Numbered from the stretch's first letter, positions 17,881 through 26,986 are shown. The stretch: 64,000 nt of DNA from Paenibacillus radicis (ex Xue et al. 2023) (GCF_024722015.1 NZ_JANQBD010000002.1:62001-126000); one strand, 5' to 3'. The notes: generated by a model not told the origin, from the letters alone. Numbers and translations: made by a program.

Positions 17881-18768
17881 TTAGTTGATCGACGCTTCAT
17901 ATATGGAGCGAATAGAACGGGTTAGCATCTCGTTGAACTGCTCCTCCGACTGTTCATCTGACAAGCCTTCCGCCAAGGCGCGGGAGAAGCTGGCGATCAA
18001 GCCGTGATGGCGAGCCAGCCGCTCGTTGGCTTCCTCCCGGTCATACCCGCCAGACAGTGCGACAACTCGAGCGACGTGTGGCTCGTCCATCAGATCACGG
18101 TAGAAATCGTCTTCGGTTGGAATCGAAAGCTTCAGCATAACGGTGACATCAGGCGCAAGAGCGGACAACTGCTTGAAGATTTCGTCCTTCAAGATCCGTT
18201 CCGATTCCCGCTTGTCGGAGCTGTTAATGTCAACTTCGGGCTCGATGATGGGGACAAGTCCTGCGGACCAAATTTGCTTACCGAGCTCGAACTGCTGCTC
18301 CACTACCTTGCGAATCCCTTCCGGATTCGCCTCATGAATAACCGAACGCATCTTCGTTCCGAAGACGTTGCGCTCGACCGCCCGCTCAAGCAAGCCATCC
18401 AGATCGGGAATCGGCTTCAACATCTGCACGCCATCGTCTGACTCTGCCAGCCCCTTATCAACCTTCAAAAAAGGAACGATACCTTTCTTCTCCCACAAGT
18501 AGTCCGCCGTAAACAGCCCATCGATCTTCCGGTCCATGGTGTTTTCGAACAGGATGGCCCCCAGGATGTATTCCGCGTCAAACGCAGTGCTCTTGATGAT
18601 GCGCGTCCTCATTTCATGCACCAGCGCATACATCTCCTCGTCGCCAGAATAGCGACTCGGCTCGATCCCGTACTGCTGCAGCGCCTTCGGCGTACTCCCT
18701 CCGCTTTGGTCCAGCGCTGCGATGAATCCTTTACCAGTGTGAATTCGTTCCATCTGCTTCTTGTTCAT
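17881..18768 (-). CDS. fda: Class I fructose-bisphosphate aldolase
   Basis: A 295-residue enzyme that cleaves fructose 1,6-bisphosphate to glyceraldehyde 3-phosphate and dihydroxyacetone phosphate in glycolysis, running in reverse for gluconeogenesis. The N-terminus [30 protein letters not shown] matches Staphylococcus/Bacillales Fda when read in sections. The Schiff-base-type lysine region is [11 protein letters not shown], and [13 protein letters not shown] is the phosphate-binding end. The mechanism uses a lysine and no metal. ATG 18768 follows AAGGAGG. Its last codons overlap a copy of the dispersed repeat (GCTATCGCTTCCGTTAGTTG, 17868-17887). Codon use is more GC-rich than in neighbouring genes, as expected for a highly expressed gene. 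Confidence 0.92.
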   Translation of the reverse strand: MNKKQMERIHTGKGFIAALDQSGGSTPKALQQYGIEPSRYSGDEEMYALVHEMRTRIIKSTAFDAEYILGAILFENTMDRKIDGLFTADYLWEKKGIVPFLKVDKGLAESDDGVQMLKPIPDLDGLLERAVERNVFGTKMRSVIHEANPEGIRKVVEQQFELGKQIWSAGLVPIIEPEVDINSSDKRESERILKDEIFKQLSALAPDVTVMLKLSIPTEDDFYRDLMDEPHVARVVALSGGYDREEANERLARHHGLIASFSRALAEGLSDEQSEEQFNEMLTRSIRSIYEASIN

Positions 18769-18962
18769 ATAGGTAATTCCTCCTTATAATGCGTTTTTCT
18801 TTCATTGTACATCAAAACGGTTAACAATGAAAAAAGTATCGATCTGCCTTTCTGTCCGTTATCAAAAACAGGATCGGCGACCCATACCGGCAGCCTCGTC
18901 CCATTCTTCGTTAGCTTGACATTTAAAGGAAATAATGTGAGTTGTTTATTATCCTTTTATTG

Positions 18963-19646
18963 TCATCCAATATGAAAAACACCAATTATGGTCTTTCCGT
19001 CAACATCATATAATGGGATATCACGACCACCCACAGGTCTATTCTTCTGTATGGCAAGTGCTTCCTCGGGAGTTTTTGGCTGCTCCCCGTCTAAATCTTT
19101 CTTCCGCACATACCCTGCAGTGCCATCCACACCCACTGCACTAATTAAATCAGGTATCATTTCATAGGAAGTGGCGTCTGCGGCAAAACCGTATGTCCAT
19201 CCGTTTTCATTTTTAGGATAGTTAGGAGCTTTTGTAGGGTTTTGATTCATAGCGCCAATACGAAAAGAACCAATAATGGTTTTCCCATCAACATCATAAA
19301 GTTGGACATTACGACCACCTTGGGAGCTACTCTTCTGTATGGTTATGCCTTTCTCGGGTATTTTTGGAAGCTCACCGATAAAATCTTTTTTCAGCACATA
19401 TCCTGCAGTACCGTCCACACTTCCTACAAGAATTAAGTCAGGTAGCGTTTCATTGGAAGTGGCATCTGTGGGAGAACCGTATGTTTGTCCGTTCTTAGTC
19501 TTCGGATAGTCAGGGGCATATGTATGAATTTGATCCAAATAAGTTTTAGCTGCTTTAGAGTCGTTTATAATTGTTCTCATCATAATACCAACGACCAAGA
19601 TGAAACAAACGGTCCCTATTTGTATACCTATTGATTTAATCCTCAC
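18963..19646 (-). CDS. Membrane-anchored protein with two tandem repeat domains
   Basis: A 227-residue protein of unknown function. One N-terminal membrane segment (IGTVCFILVVGIMM) is followed by two copies of a domain of about 95 residues. Each copy runs YPKnxNGxTYG, ATSxExxPDLI, VDGTxGYVxKKD, then LYDVDGKTIIGxFxIG. The copies diverge by about a third. I recall similar unassigned domains in Bacillales proteins, single or tandem. GTG 19646 is preferred since GAGGTG lies six bases before it. The extracytoplasmic side should carry the repeats. Confidence 0.7.
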   Translation of the reverse strand: MRIKSIGIQIGTVCFILVVGIMMRTIINDSKAAKTYLDQIHTYAPDYPKTKNGQTYGSPTDATSNETLPDLILVGSVDGTAGYVLKKDFIGELPKIPEKGITIQKSSSQGGRNVQLYDVDGKTIIGSFRIGAMNQNPTKAPNYPKNENGWTYGFAADATSYEMIPDLISAVGVDGTAGYVRKKDLDGEQPKTPEEALAIQKNRPVGGRDIPLYDVDGKTIIGVFHIG

Positions 19647-19825
19647 TTCATTCACCTCTTTTTTGAAACGTGTTTTGTAAATCCATACCCATACTGTAGC
19701 ATACATTTATTGCTATGAAAGTAATAGGTGAATGATAAGTTACTTACAATAGTCTGATTAAATTGCGATATCTTACCCTTAGCTTAATAAAAAGAGCAGG
19801 AACCGCGGCCCCTGCTGTTTTGTTG

Positions 19826-20210
19826 CTATTCAATAGTCGTGTTCCGTTTAGTTGAGCGTCTGGCTTTTTCAAGTAAGCTGTAAACGTATTGTGCTTTTTC
19901 ATCAGAATATGACAGTAACGTGGTTATTCCTTTAGATACTGCATTAATTTTTCTGATGGAGTATTCTTCAGCAATTTCTGGATTCCGCCTTAAGTAATCT
20001 CTGATTAGGATATTATTTGACACCGACTAATATATCAATTATTGGTTTGGCCATCATTCCTGGTACTGATGTCCTACCAAAATGCTGTATTTCTATTGCC
20101 ATATCTCCAAACATCTTATAAAGTTTGTTTTCTTCTTGCTCGTATAAATCTGGCCACAATTCATTATATTCAACAATTATAATTGTTTCATCAATTCCCA
20201 GTAAGATCAC
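19826..20210 (-). pseudogene. GrpB family (UPF0157) gene with internal deletion and frameshift
   Basis: Two adjoining open frames encode the two ends of one GrpB protein. Bases 20013-20210 give VEYNELWPDLYEQEEN, IEIQHFGRTSVPGMMAKPIIDILVGVK, the N-terminal nucleotidyltransferase-like core. Bases 19826-20023 give NNILIRDYLRRNPEIAEEYS, the usual C-terminal segment. The expected 60-80 residues between them are missing and the frame changes at the junction near 20015. The family is normally about 170 residues. The gene is therefore almost certainly dead. Its 3' end coincides with a copy of the dispersed repeat. Confidence 0.8.
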
Positions 20211-20280
20211 CCCAATACAAATTGAATATTAGATAATCATATCATTTTTCAGAGTCTCGGAACTCAAAGCAGGCCCCTCC

Positions 20281-20304
20281 GCAATCGTTTACCGTTTAGT
20301 TAAA
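20281..20304. repeat. Dispersed repeat core, copy downstream of the oxidase gene
   Basis: GCAATCGTTTACCGTTTAGT followed by TAAA, directly before the stop codon of the oxidase gene at 20311. It matches the GCTATCGTTTYCCGTTAG core with two changes. Confidence 0.5.
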
Positions 20305-20310
20305 AATTGT

Positions 20311-21438
20311 TTATTCAAATCGATTGATTGAAAAAGCGGAAATGTTTTGTTCAGTCTTCCCTGAAATAATCAATTCACTTAAAATCTGTCCAACAACACT
20401 GCTAAATTTAAAGCCATGTCCTGAGAAGCCTGATGCAATGGCAATGTTTGAATAGGTAGGATGCAAATCGATAATGAAATCTTCATCAGGAGTCAGTGTA
20501 TACATACAGGTTTTACCGTACTTCAATTGTTGCGTATAAGGCATATAGCGTTGCAAAAATTGTCTTAAATCTGCCGCGTCTGTCTCTAGTTCACCAAATC
20601 CCAGGATGGCTTCATCTGGATTGATTGTTTCTCCTCCATCATGTCGGCCTACTTTTAATCCGGATCCATCGATGTTTGGAAAACCATAATAATGTCCTTG
20701 AAATGTCTCAAACGAAAAGGCTGGAAAACCGTTATGATTATATAAATCTTCATTGACATCAAACCAAGCAAATGTTTTTCTTACTGGATTTAGAGGAAGA
20801 TTTAAATCCAACATAGAAAGGAGACTTCCTGACCAGGCTCCTGCTGAAAGCACTAACGCATTAGCACTAAAAGTATGCTCATCGGTTTTGATGGTAACTC
20901 TTTTATCATGAACCATTATTTCTTTCACTTTACTATTGGTTATGATGGTAGCTCCTTTTCGCTCTGCAAGCTCTCGATATGCTTCAATGCATTCCTCACA
21001 TTTCAGCACTCCTGATGTTGGTTCGAAGCAACCAATGTACTCGTCCGGTAAAATGATGCCCGGCCAACGCTTATTCACATCAATTGAACTTAAAATCTCA
21101 AGTGGCAATGAATAGGTTTTTGAACTTGAGATGATATTCTGGATAAAATCCGATTTTTCGTAACCCACGTTTAGAACCCCGGTTTGGAGAAATAATTGTT
21201 TTCCCATCACCTTCTCTAAGTCGTTCCATAATTCTTGAGCTTTGAGCGCCAACGGAACATATTTTTCACCTTCACCATACGCATGCCGAATGATTCTCGT
21301 GTCTCCGTGATGACTCCCTTTGTTATGGGGCGGGTTAAAGGAGTCTACTAATAACGTTTTTTTTCCACTATTTGATAAAAAATAACCTGCCGCCATCCCC
21401 ATCGAACCTGCTCCAATTACAATTACATCATAATGCAT
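20311..21438 (-). CDS. solA: N-methyl-L-tryptophan oxidase / monomeric sarcosine oxidase family flavoenzyme
   Basis: A 375-residue flavoprotein amine oxidase. The FAD fold is VIVIGAGSMGMAAGYFL at the N-terminus and GSHHGDTRIIRHAYGEG is the family motif. GKTCMYTLTPDEDFIID holds the Cys that forms the covalent 8-alpha-S-cysteinyl FAD link in sarcosine oxidase, and GFSGHGFKFSSVVG is the C-terminal FAD motif. It should oxidatively demethylate an N-methyl amino acid, giving formaldehyde and peroxide. The choice between sarcosine and N-methyltryptophan cannot be made here. ATG 21438 follows AAGGAGGGG. Confidence 0.85.
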   Translation of the reverse strand: MHYDVIVIGAGSMGMAAGYFLSNSGKKTLLVDSFNPPHNKGSHHGDTRIIRHAYGEGEKYVPLALKAQELWNDLEKVMGKQLFLQTGVLNVGYEKSDFIQNIISSSKTYSLPLEILSSIDVNKRWPGIILPDEYIGCFEPTSGVLKCEECIEAYRELAERKGATIITNSKVKEIMVHDKRVTIKTDEHTFSANALVLSAGAWSGSLLSMLDLNLPLNPVRKTFAWFDVNEDLYNHNGFPAFSFETFQGHYYGFPNIDGSGLKVGRHDGGETINPDEAILGFGELETDAADLRQFLQRYMPYTQQLKYGKTCMYTLTPDEDFIIDLHPTYSNIAIASGFSGHGFKFSSVVGQILSELIISGKTEQNISAFSINRFE

Positions 21439-21795
21439 AGTACGTTACCCCTCCTTGTAATAAATCTACCTGTAACTTTAGTATTAAGTATGACAAATAT
21501 TCTCCTATATTACTAATGATCCTAACACTTAACAATTGCGCTAACCTGCCCGCTACACAAAAAAGTCTTGGACCAGATCCCATAAAATACAAAAACCGCG
21601 ATTTACGCGGCCAATAATGAGATAATGTTCTTGTCACCCGACACTCATCGCTTCGAACGGCTTATGAACCCGCCAATGACTTGTAATTAATTAGTGCATG
21701 TTCATTTAATGAAATACACTCTAAAAATTCGCAGCCATTTTTATTAAAAACAGATGTCAATTCAAGCCCCCTTTGCACCAACAACTAGAATTATT
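21439..21795. other. Non-coding stretch with a 40-codon open frame
   Basis: A degenerate hairpin/repeat segment (GCTAACCTGCCCGCTA near 21540) and a small stem CCGCGATTTACGCGG (21596-21611) are present. On the minus strand 21662-21784 is open (ending FLECISLNEHALINYKSLAGS). It could be a remnant of a downstream gene, but nothing supports a product. Confidence 0.35.
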
Positions 21796-22685
21796 TTATG
21801 TGAACATTGACGATAAAATCGATTTTGGCAGCTTGCAGACTACGCTGTAGGCGGGATTGAACATGTTGGCAATTTCATATTCAACTGCCTGACCCAGTAG
21901 CAAGCTGGCTTCCGAAGACGTTAAGCTGAAATCTTCCTGTAGAAACTGAAACATCTCAGTCGTTGCATGTTGAAGCGCCTGGTCAAGCGGCCGGGCATTG
22001 CCGATACAAAACCAATGCGTGTCGGTTTCACCCCGAGGCCAGTTTATCGTTTTGCCTTTTTGAACGCTAACAGCAAACCGAACATCCATCGATATTTCGA
22101 GACCTGTACCGATGATTTCTCCATCGCCTTGCAAGGCATGACCATCACCAACACCGGAAAATAGACTGTAGTGCCTGTGACCAGTCCCTTATAGTCCATG
22201 TTACCTCCATACGAACCGCTCGTTGCAGTTGAGATGAACTGCCCATTGGAAGGAGCTACACCAAAACAACCTAGAAATGGCCGCAAAGGAAGCTTCAATT
22301 CAGCCAGCCCCGGCGTTGGGTCCTCAAGAAAAGCAACCCCCTGTGGTACATCCACCGTCCAGCGTACGATGTCCGATGCTGGTAATGTAGCGGCAACAGA
22401 TGGATCGATAACTGCTGGGGCAAGCATGTTGGTTGTCCAAGCCCAATCACGGTTCGGAGTTATTGATTCGAAACGAACCGCTAGTGTATCGCCGGGCATC
22501 GCTCCTTCTACATAGAAAGGCCCTGTCATCGGATTCCCGCGAGTAGCTGCGCTTTCGCCGTTTTTGTCCCAGCCTCTCGCATCAACAGTCGTCGTAATGA
22601 CCGTATCCCCATCGCGAATCATCAAAATAGGTGGATGCTTGCCTATCGTGTTAAAATAAAGTTGAGGTACGAACTGATGAATCAT
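21796..22685 (-). pseudogene. Acetamidase/formamidase family gene, frameshifted
   Basis: Two overlapping frames make up one family protein of about 300 residues. Bases 22044-22685 give the N-terminal two thirds (GMPMTGPFYVEGAMPGDTL-like segment, ending SGSYGGNMDYKGLVTGTTVYFPV). Bases 21796-22170 give the rest, GDGHALQGDGEIIGTGLEISM onward. The break follows TTVYFPV. About ten residues of the usual VYFPV-to-LFxGDGHA linker are missing, which fits a deletion between two copies of TATTTTCCGGTGTT. The intact enzyme would hydrolyse formamide or acetamide to ammonia. Presumably inactive. Confidence 0.82.
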
Positions 22686-22925
22686 GGCTACTCCTCCTTG
22701 TCGATCGGATACTCTATTGTTTCGACAATTGTTATATATTTCCTGCTGAGTTTACCAACGAGAAATCGGGCGCAATAAGATCCGGGCATCGTATTAACAC
22801 GTAATACCACTTTCATGTATGGTGTCCGATTGTTGAGCCATTGAATAAATAGCTATGGATTGGAACCATCCCTGGTGCTATCGTTATCCGTTAGAATTCC
22901 TGTAATACGAAAAATTTGGCGTTTG
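22686..22925. other. Non-coding stretch upstream of the amidase remnant
   Basis: I see no gene, RNA or clear repeat here. It holds the amidase ribosome site (AAGGAGGAGTAGCC before 22685) and ends at the probable left edge of the IS110-family element. Confidence 0.4.
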
Positions 22926-22935
22926 AATAAAAACG

Positions 22936-23006
22936 AGCGCCTCAGTAAGATGGGGTTACGCACGAGGTCATAGCCTCAAAAAGCCCATCTAGGAGGTCGC
23001 TCTATC
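22936..23006 (+). promoter_or_regulatory. IS leader with hairpin enclosing the ribosome site
   Basis: GAGCGCC at the left and GGTCGCTC before the ATG can pair, and inside them AGATGGG pairs with CCCATCT. The AGGAGG ribosome site lies between the arms. The same nested arrangement occurs at 26407-26460 on the other strand. It may limit transposase translation or be a processing signal. Confidence 0.5.
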
Positions 23007-24272
23007 ATGAAGTTTAAGGCACAGGACAAACAAAATCAACTCATAGAAAACATTACCGTTCATCATCTGGTCGTTGGTGTAGACATCGCCCAGGAAGTCC
23101 ACGTCGCCCGCGCTGTCAGCTTTCGAGGGATTGCTCTGGGATCTCCTCTTGAGTTCGGTAATCATCGTGAGGGGTTCAAGTTATTCGAGCGCTGGATCCA
23201 GGCTCTGCTTAAATCCTACAAACTGAGCCATGTTATGGTTGGCATGGAACCAACCGGTCACTACTGGTTCAACCTTGCACGTTGGCTTGTCGAGCAAGAT
23301 ATTGAAGCCGTTCTGGTTAATCCTCATCTCGTTAAAAAGAATAAAGAAAACCGGGATAATACACCGTCTAAAAGCGATCATAAGGACGCGCTTGTCATTG
23401 CAGATATAATCAAAAACGGGTACTACTCTCCTGTTCGTTTTCACCCGGAAGCTTACGAGGAACTACGTATTCTCATGGCTAACCGTGAAACCGTAACGAA
23501 ACGTCTTAACAGTGCAGTGAATCAGCTTCATCGCTGGGTTGACATTGTCTTCCCTGAACTGCGTCTGGTCTTTAAAATCCTTACCTGTACCAGTGCAATC
23601 GCAACACTCAGACTCTTCCCTTTACCGAGAGATATCAGTCGTTTGAACACGGAGCAGATTCTAGGCGGCTAGAAGCAATATGTGAAGCGTCATGCTGGCG
23701 TTAAGCGCGCCAATTTGCTCACTTCACTAGCAAAATCCAGTGTTGGCACCACCCAAGCACTACATGCTTACAAACTTCACCTTGGGCAATTACTCCAAGA
23801 ATATGACTTGGCGCAGAGCCAGCTTGAACAGATTGAGCAAGAGGTCCATCTCATTCTTGAACGTATTCCTTATGCTCAGAAGATGCTTGAAATACGAGGC
23901 ATCAACGTCACAAGTCTAGCTGGAATACTTGGTGAGGCTGGTGATTTAAGCGGGTATACGCATGGAAATGCGCTGCTTCGGCATGCCGGGTTGAATCTAG
24001 CCGAGGCGAGTTCTGGGAAGTGGCGAGGAACAATGGTCCTCAGTAAACGGGGCCGTCCACGTCTGCGTCATTTTCTTTATCTCATGACAATGTGCATGGT
24101 TATGAGTAATCCAGAAGTTCGGGCTTTACATCGCTATAATGTGGAGGAAAAAAAGCTAAAGAAGATGAAATCCATCATGCAATTATGTGGTAAAGTAGCG
24201 CGTCTGTTAGTTGGTCTAGCTAAAAGCAACGAGGATTACGATTCAACACGAGTTTTCCCACAAGCAGCTTAA
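23007..24272 (+). pseudogene. IS110-family DEDD transposase with an in-frame TAG
   Basis: The frame is continuous for 422 codons except for a TAG at 23670-23672. The RuvC-like N-terminal domain has Asp26 (GVDIAQE), Glu81 (GMEPTGH), Asp124 and Asp127 (SDHKDAL). The C-terminal transposase_20 domain has RGINVTSLAGILGEAGD, LLRHAGLNLAE and KRGRPRLRHFLY with the conserved serine region. Homologues generally have a Trp where the TAG stands (GGxKQYVKRHAGVKRA), so a TGG-to-TAG change is likely. The copy is inactive unless the stop is read through. ATG 23007 follows AGGAGG. Confidence 0.88.
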
Positions 24273-24540
24273 AAACAGTTAATCCTCACCGGTTCAAGAA
24301 TTCGCAGGATGAAAAGAAGCACGGAGTATCGGGAGACGTTACGCAAAAGGGCTCGGACCCGTTCCGTTAGAAAAACCGACCTCCACCCCCATAGTTAGAT
24401 GTGACGAAGGAATGAAAGGGCTGAGACCCGTTGAGACATGGGAGCGAGAATCTCTAGGGCGCAGTGGAGACGTGCACATTTGGAACATTATGGGTGATGG
24501 ATACCTCACCTTTGTTTGCGCACGCCCTTTTCTATTTTCA
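24273..24540 (+). ncRNA. Candidate IS110 guide (bridge/seek) RNA region
   Basis: About 270 non-coding bases follow the transposase. They carry two near-identical 17-mers, AAGGGCTCGGACCCGTT (24347-24363) and AAGGGCTGAGACCCGTT (24416-24432), which differ at two central positions. Each can form a small GGG/CCC stem. Two related loops in the 3' arm are what an IS1111-type guide RNA would show, but I cannot fold it here. Confidence 0.35.
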
Positions 24541-24725
24541 ACAGAAACCAGCTCCTCCTTCTCTTCCTCTCTTCAACTTACTACAGGGTGAAATCCTGCG
24601 AATTCATGAGCCTGAGTGAGGAAACTGAATCATTTCGAGGGAGCTTAATCAACAACTGTTATTTTTGGAAGTATCTTAGAAGTAAATTCACTATTGGAAC
24701 AAGTGAGGAAAATTAAGATCCTGTT

Positions 24726-25511
24726 TTAACCGACGACTTCGAGTTTATCGCCTAAGAGATCGATCAGTCGTGGAAGAACTGTGTCCTTAAAATGCCTCTT
24801 TTTACTTGCCGTAATATAGAGAACCATACCATCATATTCCTCACGATGTTCTTCGGTATAATCGAGAAAGTAGTTATAATTTTCAACAGTCGTGTTCCTG
24901 TTCATGATCACACAAGTAAACCACCAATCAGTTAGATCAAATGACCTTAAAATGTCTTCTTTCGAGTTTGCTCGATACCACAATATGTTTTTTAAATTAA
25001 CGGGTGTGTCATAAGGGAGTGGCCAGGTGGAAGTGGTATCAACTAAACGGTTATTCACAAACGATTGAGTTTTCTTGTCGCGATCCTTAAGGGTGTAAAT
25101 CGTTTGCATTTCGTGTACGGTAGTACCAATTTTTCTTATTAACTCTTCTTCCAACTCATTCAAAGGGTTTTCTTTAAACTGAGTCATCAGTTGATCCTGC
25201 AAAGCCATAATTGATTTCGGATCGCACTTAGGCTCATAATGATGCAAGAGTACCTCCTTCACCTTATGGGCTATTGATTGATCGGGGTCATGGATTATTC
25301 CTGAGTGGAAAAAGCACGCTGATTGTTCAATAAAGTAGTCTATATGTGGATCCAATTCTATATCCCAATTTGTATATGAAAAAAGAATATCCTCATTCGG
25401 GTTTTGAAATGTTATAATTACTTCCGCCATTGTATCATAAACACTTGGACCAAACCCCAAATCATAACCTTGCTCCAAGCGGAATGGAGAAGTATTCATA
25501 ATGAGCTTCAA
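24726..25511 (-). CDS. Protein of unknown function, about 260 residues
   Basis: A 261-residue soluble protein I do not recognise. It begins LKLIMNTSPFRLEQGYDLGFG and contains a tract DPHIDYFIEQSACFFHSG, a central helical part and a C-terminal WWFTCVIMNRNTTVENYNYFLDYTEEH. There are no membrane segments, signal peptide or metal motif. The composition is that of an ordinary cytosolic protein. TTG 25511 follows GGGAGG by seven bases and is preferred over ATG 25547. It follows the kinase gene on the same strand with an intervening repeat, so it is probably a separate unit. Confidence 0.6.
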   Translation of the reverse strand: MKLIMNTSPFRLEQGYDLGFGPSVYDTMAEVIITFQNPNEDILFSYTNWDIELDPHIDYFIEQSACFFHSGIIHDPDQSIAHKVKEVLLHHYEPKCDPKSIMALQDQLMTQFKENPLNELEEELIRKIGTTVHEMQTIYTLKDRDKKTQSFVNNRLVDTTSTWPLPYDTPVNLKNILWYRANSKEDILRSFDLTDWWFTCVIMNRNTTVENYNYFLDYTEEHREEYDGMVLYITASKKRHFKDTVLPRLIDLLGDKLEVVG

Positions 25512-25564
25512 GACCTTTCCTCCCTTAAATGAAATAAAAATATTCATATTTTAACACACCCTAT

Positions 25565-25610
25565 TGAAGAAAACTGCCAGTTAGCTTAACGCGCCCTGGC
25601 AATCGGATCA
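25565..25610. repeat. Dispersed repeat fragment after the kinase gene
   Basis: AACTGCCAGTTAGCTTAACGCG then CCTGGCAATCGG. It contains the TTAGCTTAACG half of the repeat core seen at 27205, with a TGCCAG/CTGGCA stem. Confidence 0.4.
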
Positions 25611-25638
25611 AGTTCTTGACATAGCCACGTTATTTACA

Positions 25639-26355
25639 TTATCCAATCAAATGAGTAAAATATGTCAATCGTTCGATATCTATATCTTCTCTCCCGTATG
25701 CATCTAAAAATAAATCTCTATAAATATTTGTCTTTAAATTGTGATTAAGAGTCCAAATTCCCCAACAGATATCATAATGTCTGTCCCCGACACCACCATA
25801 TCCTACATCAATAAAACCTTTAAATGAAAAGTTATCCATGATGATATTAGGCAAACAATAGTCCCCGTGAATGATGACATTATTTTCAGCAGTAAAAGTG
25901 ATTCGTTTTTTAAGATCATAGCTTATGTCGGATTGTTCTTCCAGTAATTCTGAGGTCCTATTATCATAAGGACAATTGACTGTGGAGATTGAATGTAACA
26001 TCCTCAAATATTCCCCAAAAACACTAGATACTTTATTTGGGTACTCAAGATGAACTCCTGATACTCCATCTTCTCCTGTTATTGCTTCGGTTAAAAAATA
26101 ATCATTATCCTGATCTGATTCAAAAGCAATAACCTTTGGGGCAACGTTATGACTATGTAAGAATGAGGTCATTCTAAATTCTCGTTCTAAACTGCCTTTT
26201 TTACTAATCTTAAGAAAAGAGTTATCCGTTCCTTTCACAAATAACGTTTTTGCATTTTTTGAACAACTGCTATCATATATATTGGAATTTTTTATGTATT
26301 GTTTTATGGCATTCGGTACCGTTTCTATATCAAAAGATATTTCTCGCCTTTCCAT
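25639..26355 (-). CDS. APH(3')-like aminoglycoside/small-molecule phosphotransferase
   Basis: A 238-residue kinase. The catalytic loop is VIIHGDYCLPNIIMDN (HGDxxxxN), followed by the metal-binding FIDVGYGGVGDRHYD, both close to aminoglycoside 3'-phosphotransferases. FLTEAITGEDG and LRMLHSI also match. Resistance activity is possible but unproven. ATG 26355 follows GAGGGAG. The frame continues upstream to ATG 26406, and those extra 17 residues (MKFKQTDGQNQRIE...) match the first residues of the IS110 transposase. The gene therefore sits behind an IS110 leader relic. Length is slightly below the usual 260. Confidence 0.78.
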   Translation of the reverse strand: MERREISFDIETVPNAIKQYIKNSNIYDSSCSKNAKTLFVKGTDNSFLKISKKGSLEREFRMTSFLHSHNVAPKVIAFESDQDNDYFLTEAITGEDGVSGVHLEYPNKVSSVFGEYLRMLHSISTVNCPYDNRTSELLEEQSDISYDLKKRITFTAENNVIIHGDYCLPNIIMDNFSFKGFIDVGYGGVGDRHYDICWGIWTLNHNLKTNIYRDLFLDAYGREDIDIERLTYFTHLIG

Positions 26356-26462
26356 TTGCTCTCCCTCAATTCGTTGATTTTGTCCGTCGGTTTGTTTAAA
26401 CTTCATAGTAAGAGCGCCTCCTTGATGGTCTAGTGGACAAACCCATCATACCTTAGGCGCTC
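26356..26462 (-). mobile_element. Relic of an IS110-family left end fused to the kinase gene
   Basis: On the minus strand GAGCGCC, GATGGG, CCATC, AAGGAGGCGCTC and ATGAAGTTTAAA follow each other as in the leader of the IS at 22936-23018. The first 14 codons resemble the transposase start (MKFK then QNQ and IE) and then break into the kinase gene. Only this end of the element remains. Confidence 0.7.
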
Positions 26463-26508
26463 CTTTTTTTACAAAGCCAATTTCTTAGGCTCAACAGGAA
26501 TGTTTAGC

Positions 26509-26823
26509 TTAGTCCCACCAGGCGTATAAATAATCTTCGATACCCAGTTCATCGGTTTTTATGCAGAACGAAATAATATCTTCTTTTAACTTACTCGTTG
26601 CATCTTCTTTTGGTACAAAAAGTGTATCTAATGACACTCTGTAATCTATTTTGACTATCAAATGGGTTAATGAATTTGTTTACGATTAGTTCCTTTAAGC
26701 TGTTAAATCAATAAAATCAAATTGTCTAATACTGCCAGCACCTCACTTAGCAGGCCATTCACCGGAAATACCTAATAGATTGTCTCTTTGTTCAAAATTC
26801 ATATTGTAAACAAAATCAACCAT
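26509..26823 (-). pseudogene. Broken small gene, unknown product
   Basis: A good start (GGAGG then ATG at 26823) opens a frame of 26 codons, MVDFVYNMNFEQRDN then LLGISGEWPAK, which stops at 26743. Further on, 26509-26679 is open in another frame and ends EDIISFCIKTDELGIEDYLYAWWD when read in parts. The two pieces are probably one gene broken by frameshifts. I do not recognise the family. Confidence 0.4.
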
Positions 26824-26924
26824 AATACCTTCCTCCAGCAGATTATAAAAAGTATTTCTTTTCTTCATTTTACCATGCATTACTGCCTTTTAGTTCGATG
26901 AAATGAGCACTGCCGTAGCACCGC

Positions 26925-26970
26925 CTCTTTCGTTGTTTCTCAGCTATCGTTCCTAGTTAGCTCAATAGCA
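26925..26970. repeat. Dispersed repeat core, copy at 26.9 kb
   Basis: AGCTATCGTTCCTAGTTAG then CTCAATA (26942-26966), preceded by a TTGTTTCT tract. It lies 20 bases from the stop of the VOC remnant. Confidence 0.6.
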
Positions 26971-26986
26971 AATAAATTACAACTCG

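Larger units (their letters stand above)
22930..24545 (+). mobile_element. IS110-family insertion sequence (approximate ends)
   Basis: The element contains one DEDD transposase frame (23007-24272, broken by a stop) with a leader of about 75 bases before it and about 270 non-coding bases after it. IS110 elements lack the usual terminal inverted repeats, so both ends are estimates. The left edge is set from the homologous leader near 26407-26460. The right edge is the end of GCGCACGCCC near 24525. A long 3' non-coding arm is the arrangement described for the IS1111 subgroup, where the guide (bridge/seek) RNA is encoded. Confidence 0.7.

Noticed and set aside
17619..17888. Plus-strand open frame of 89 codons
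   Set aside because: No ribosome site and low-complexity content; it runs into the aldolase end.
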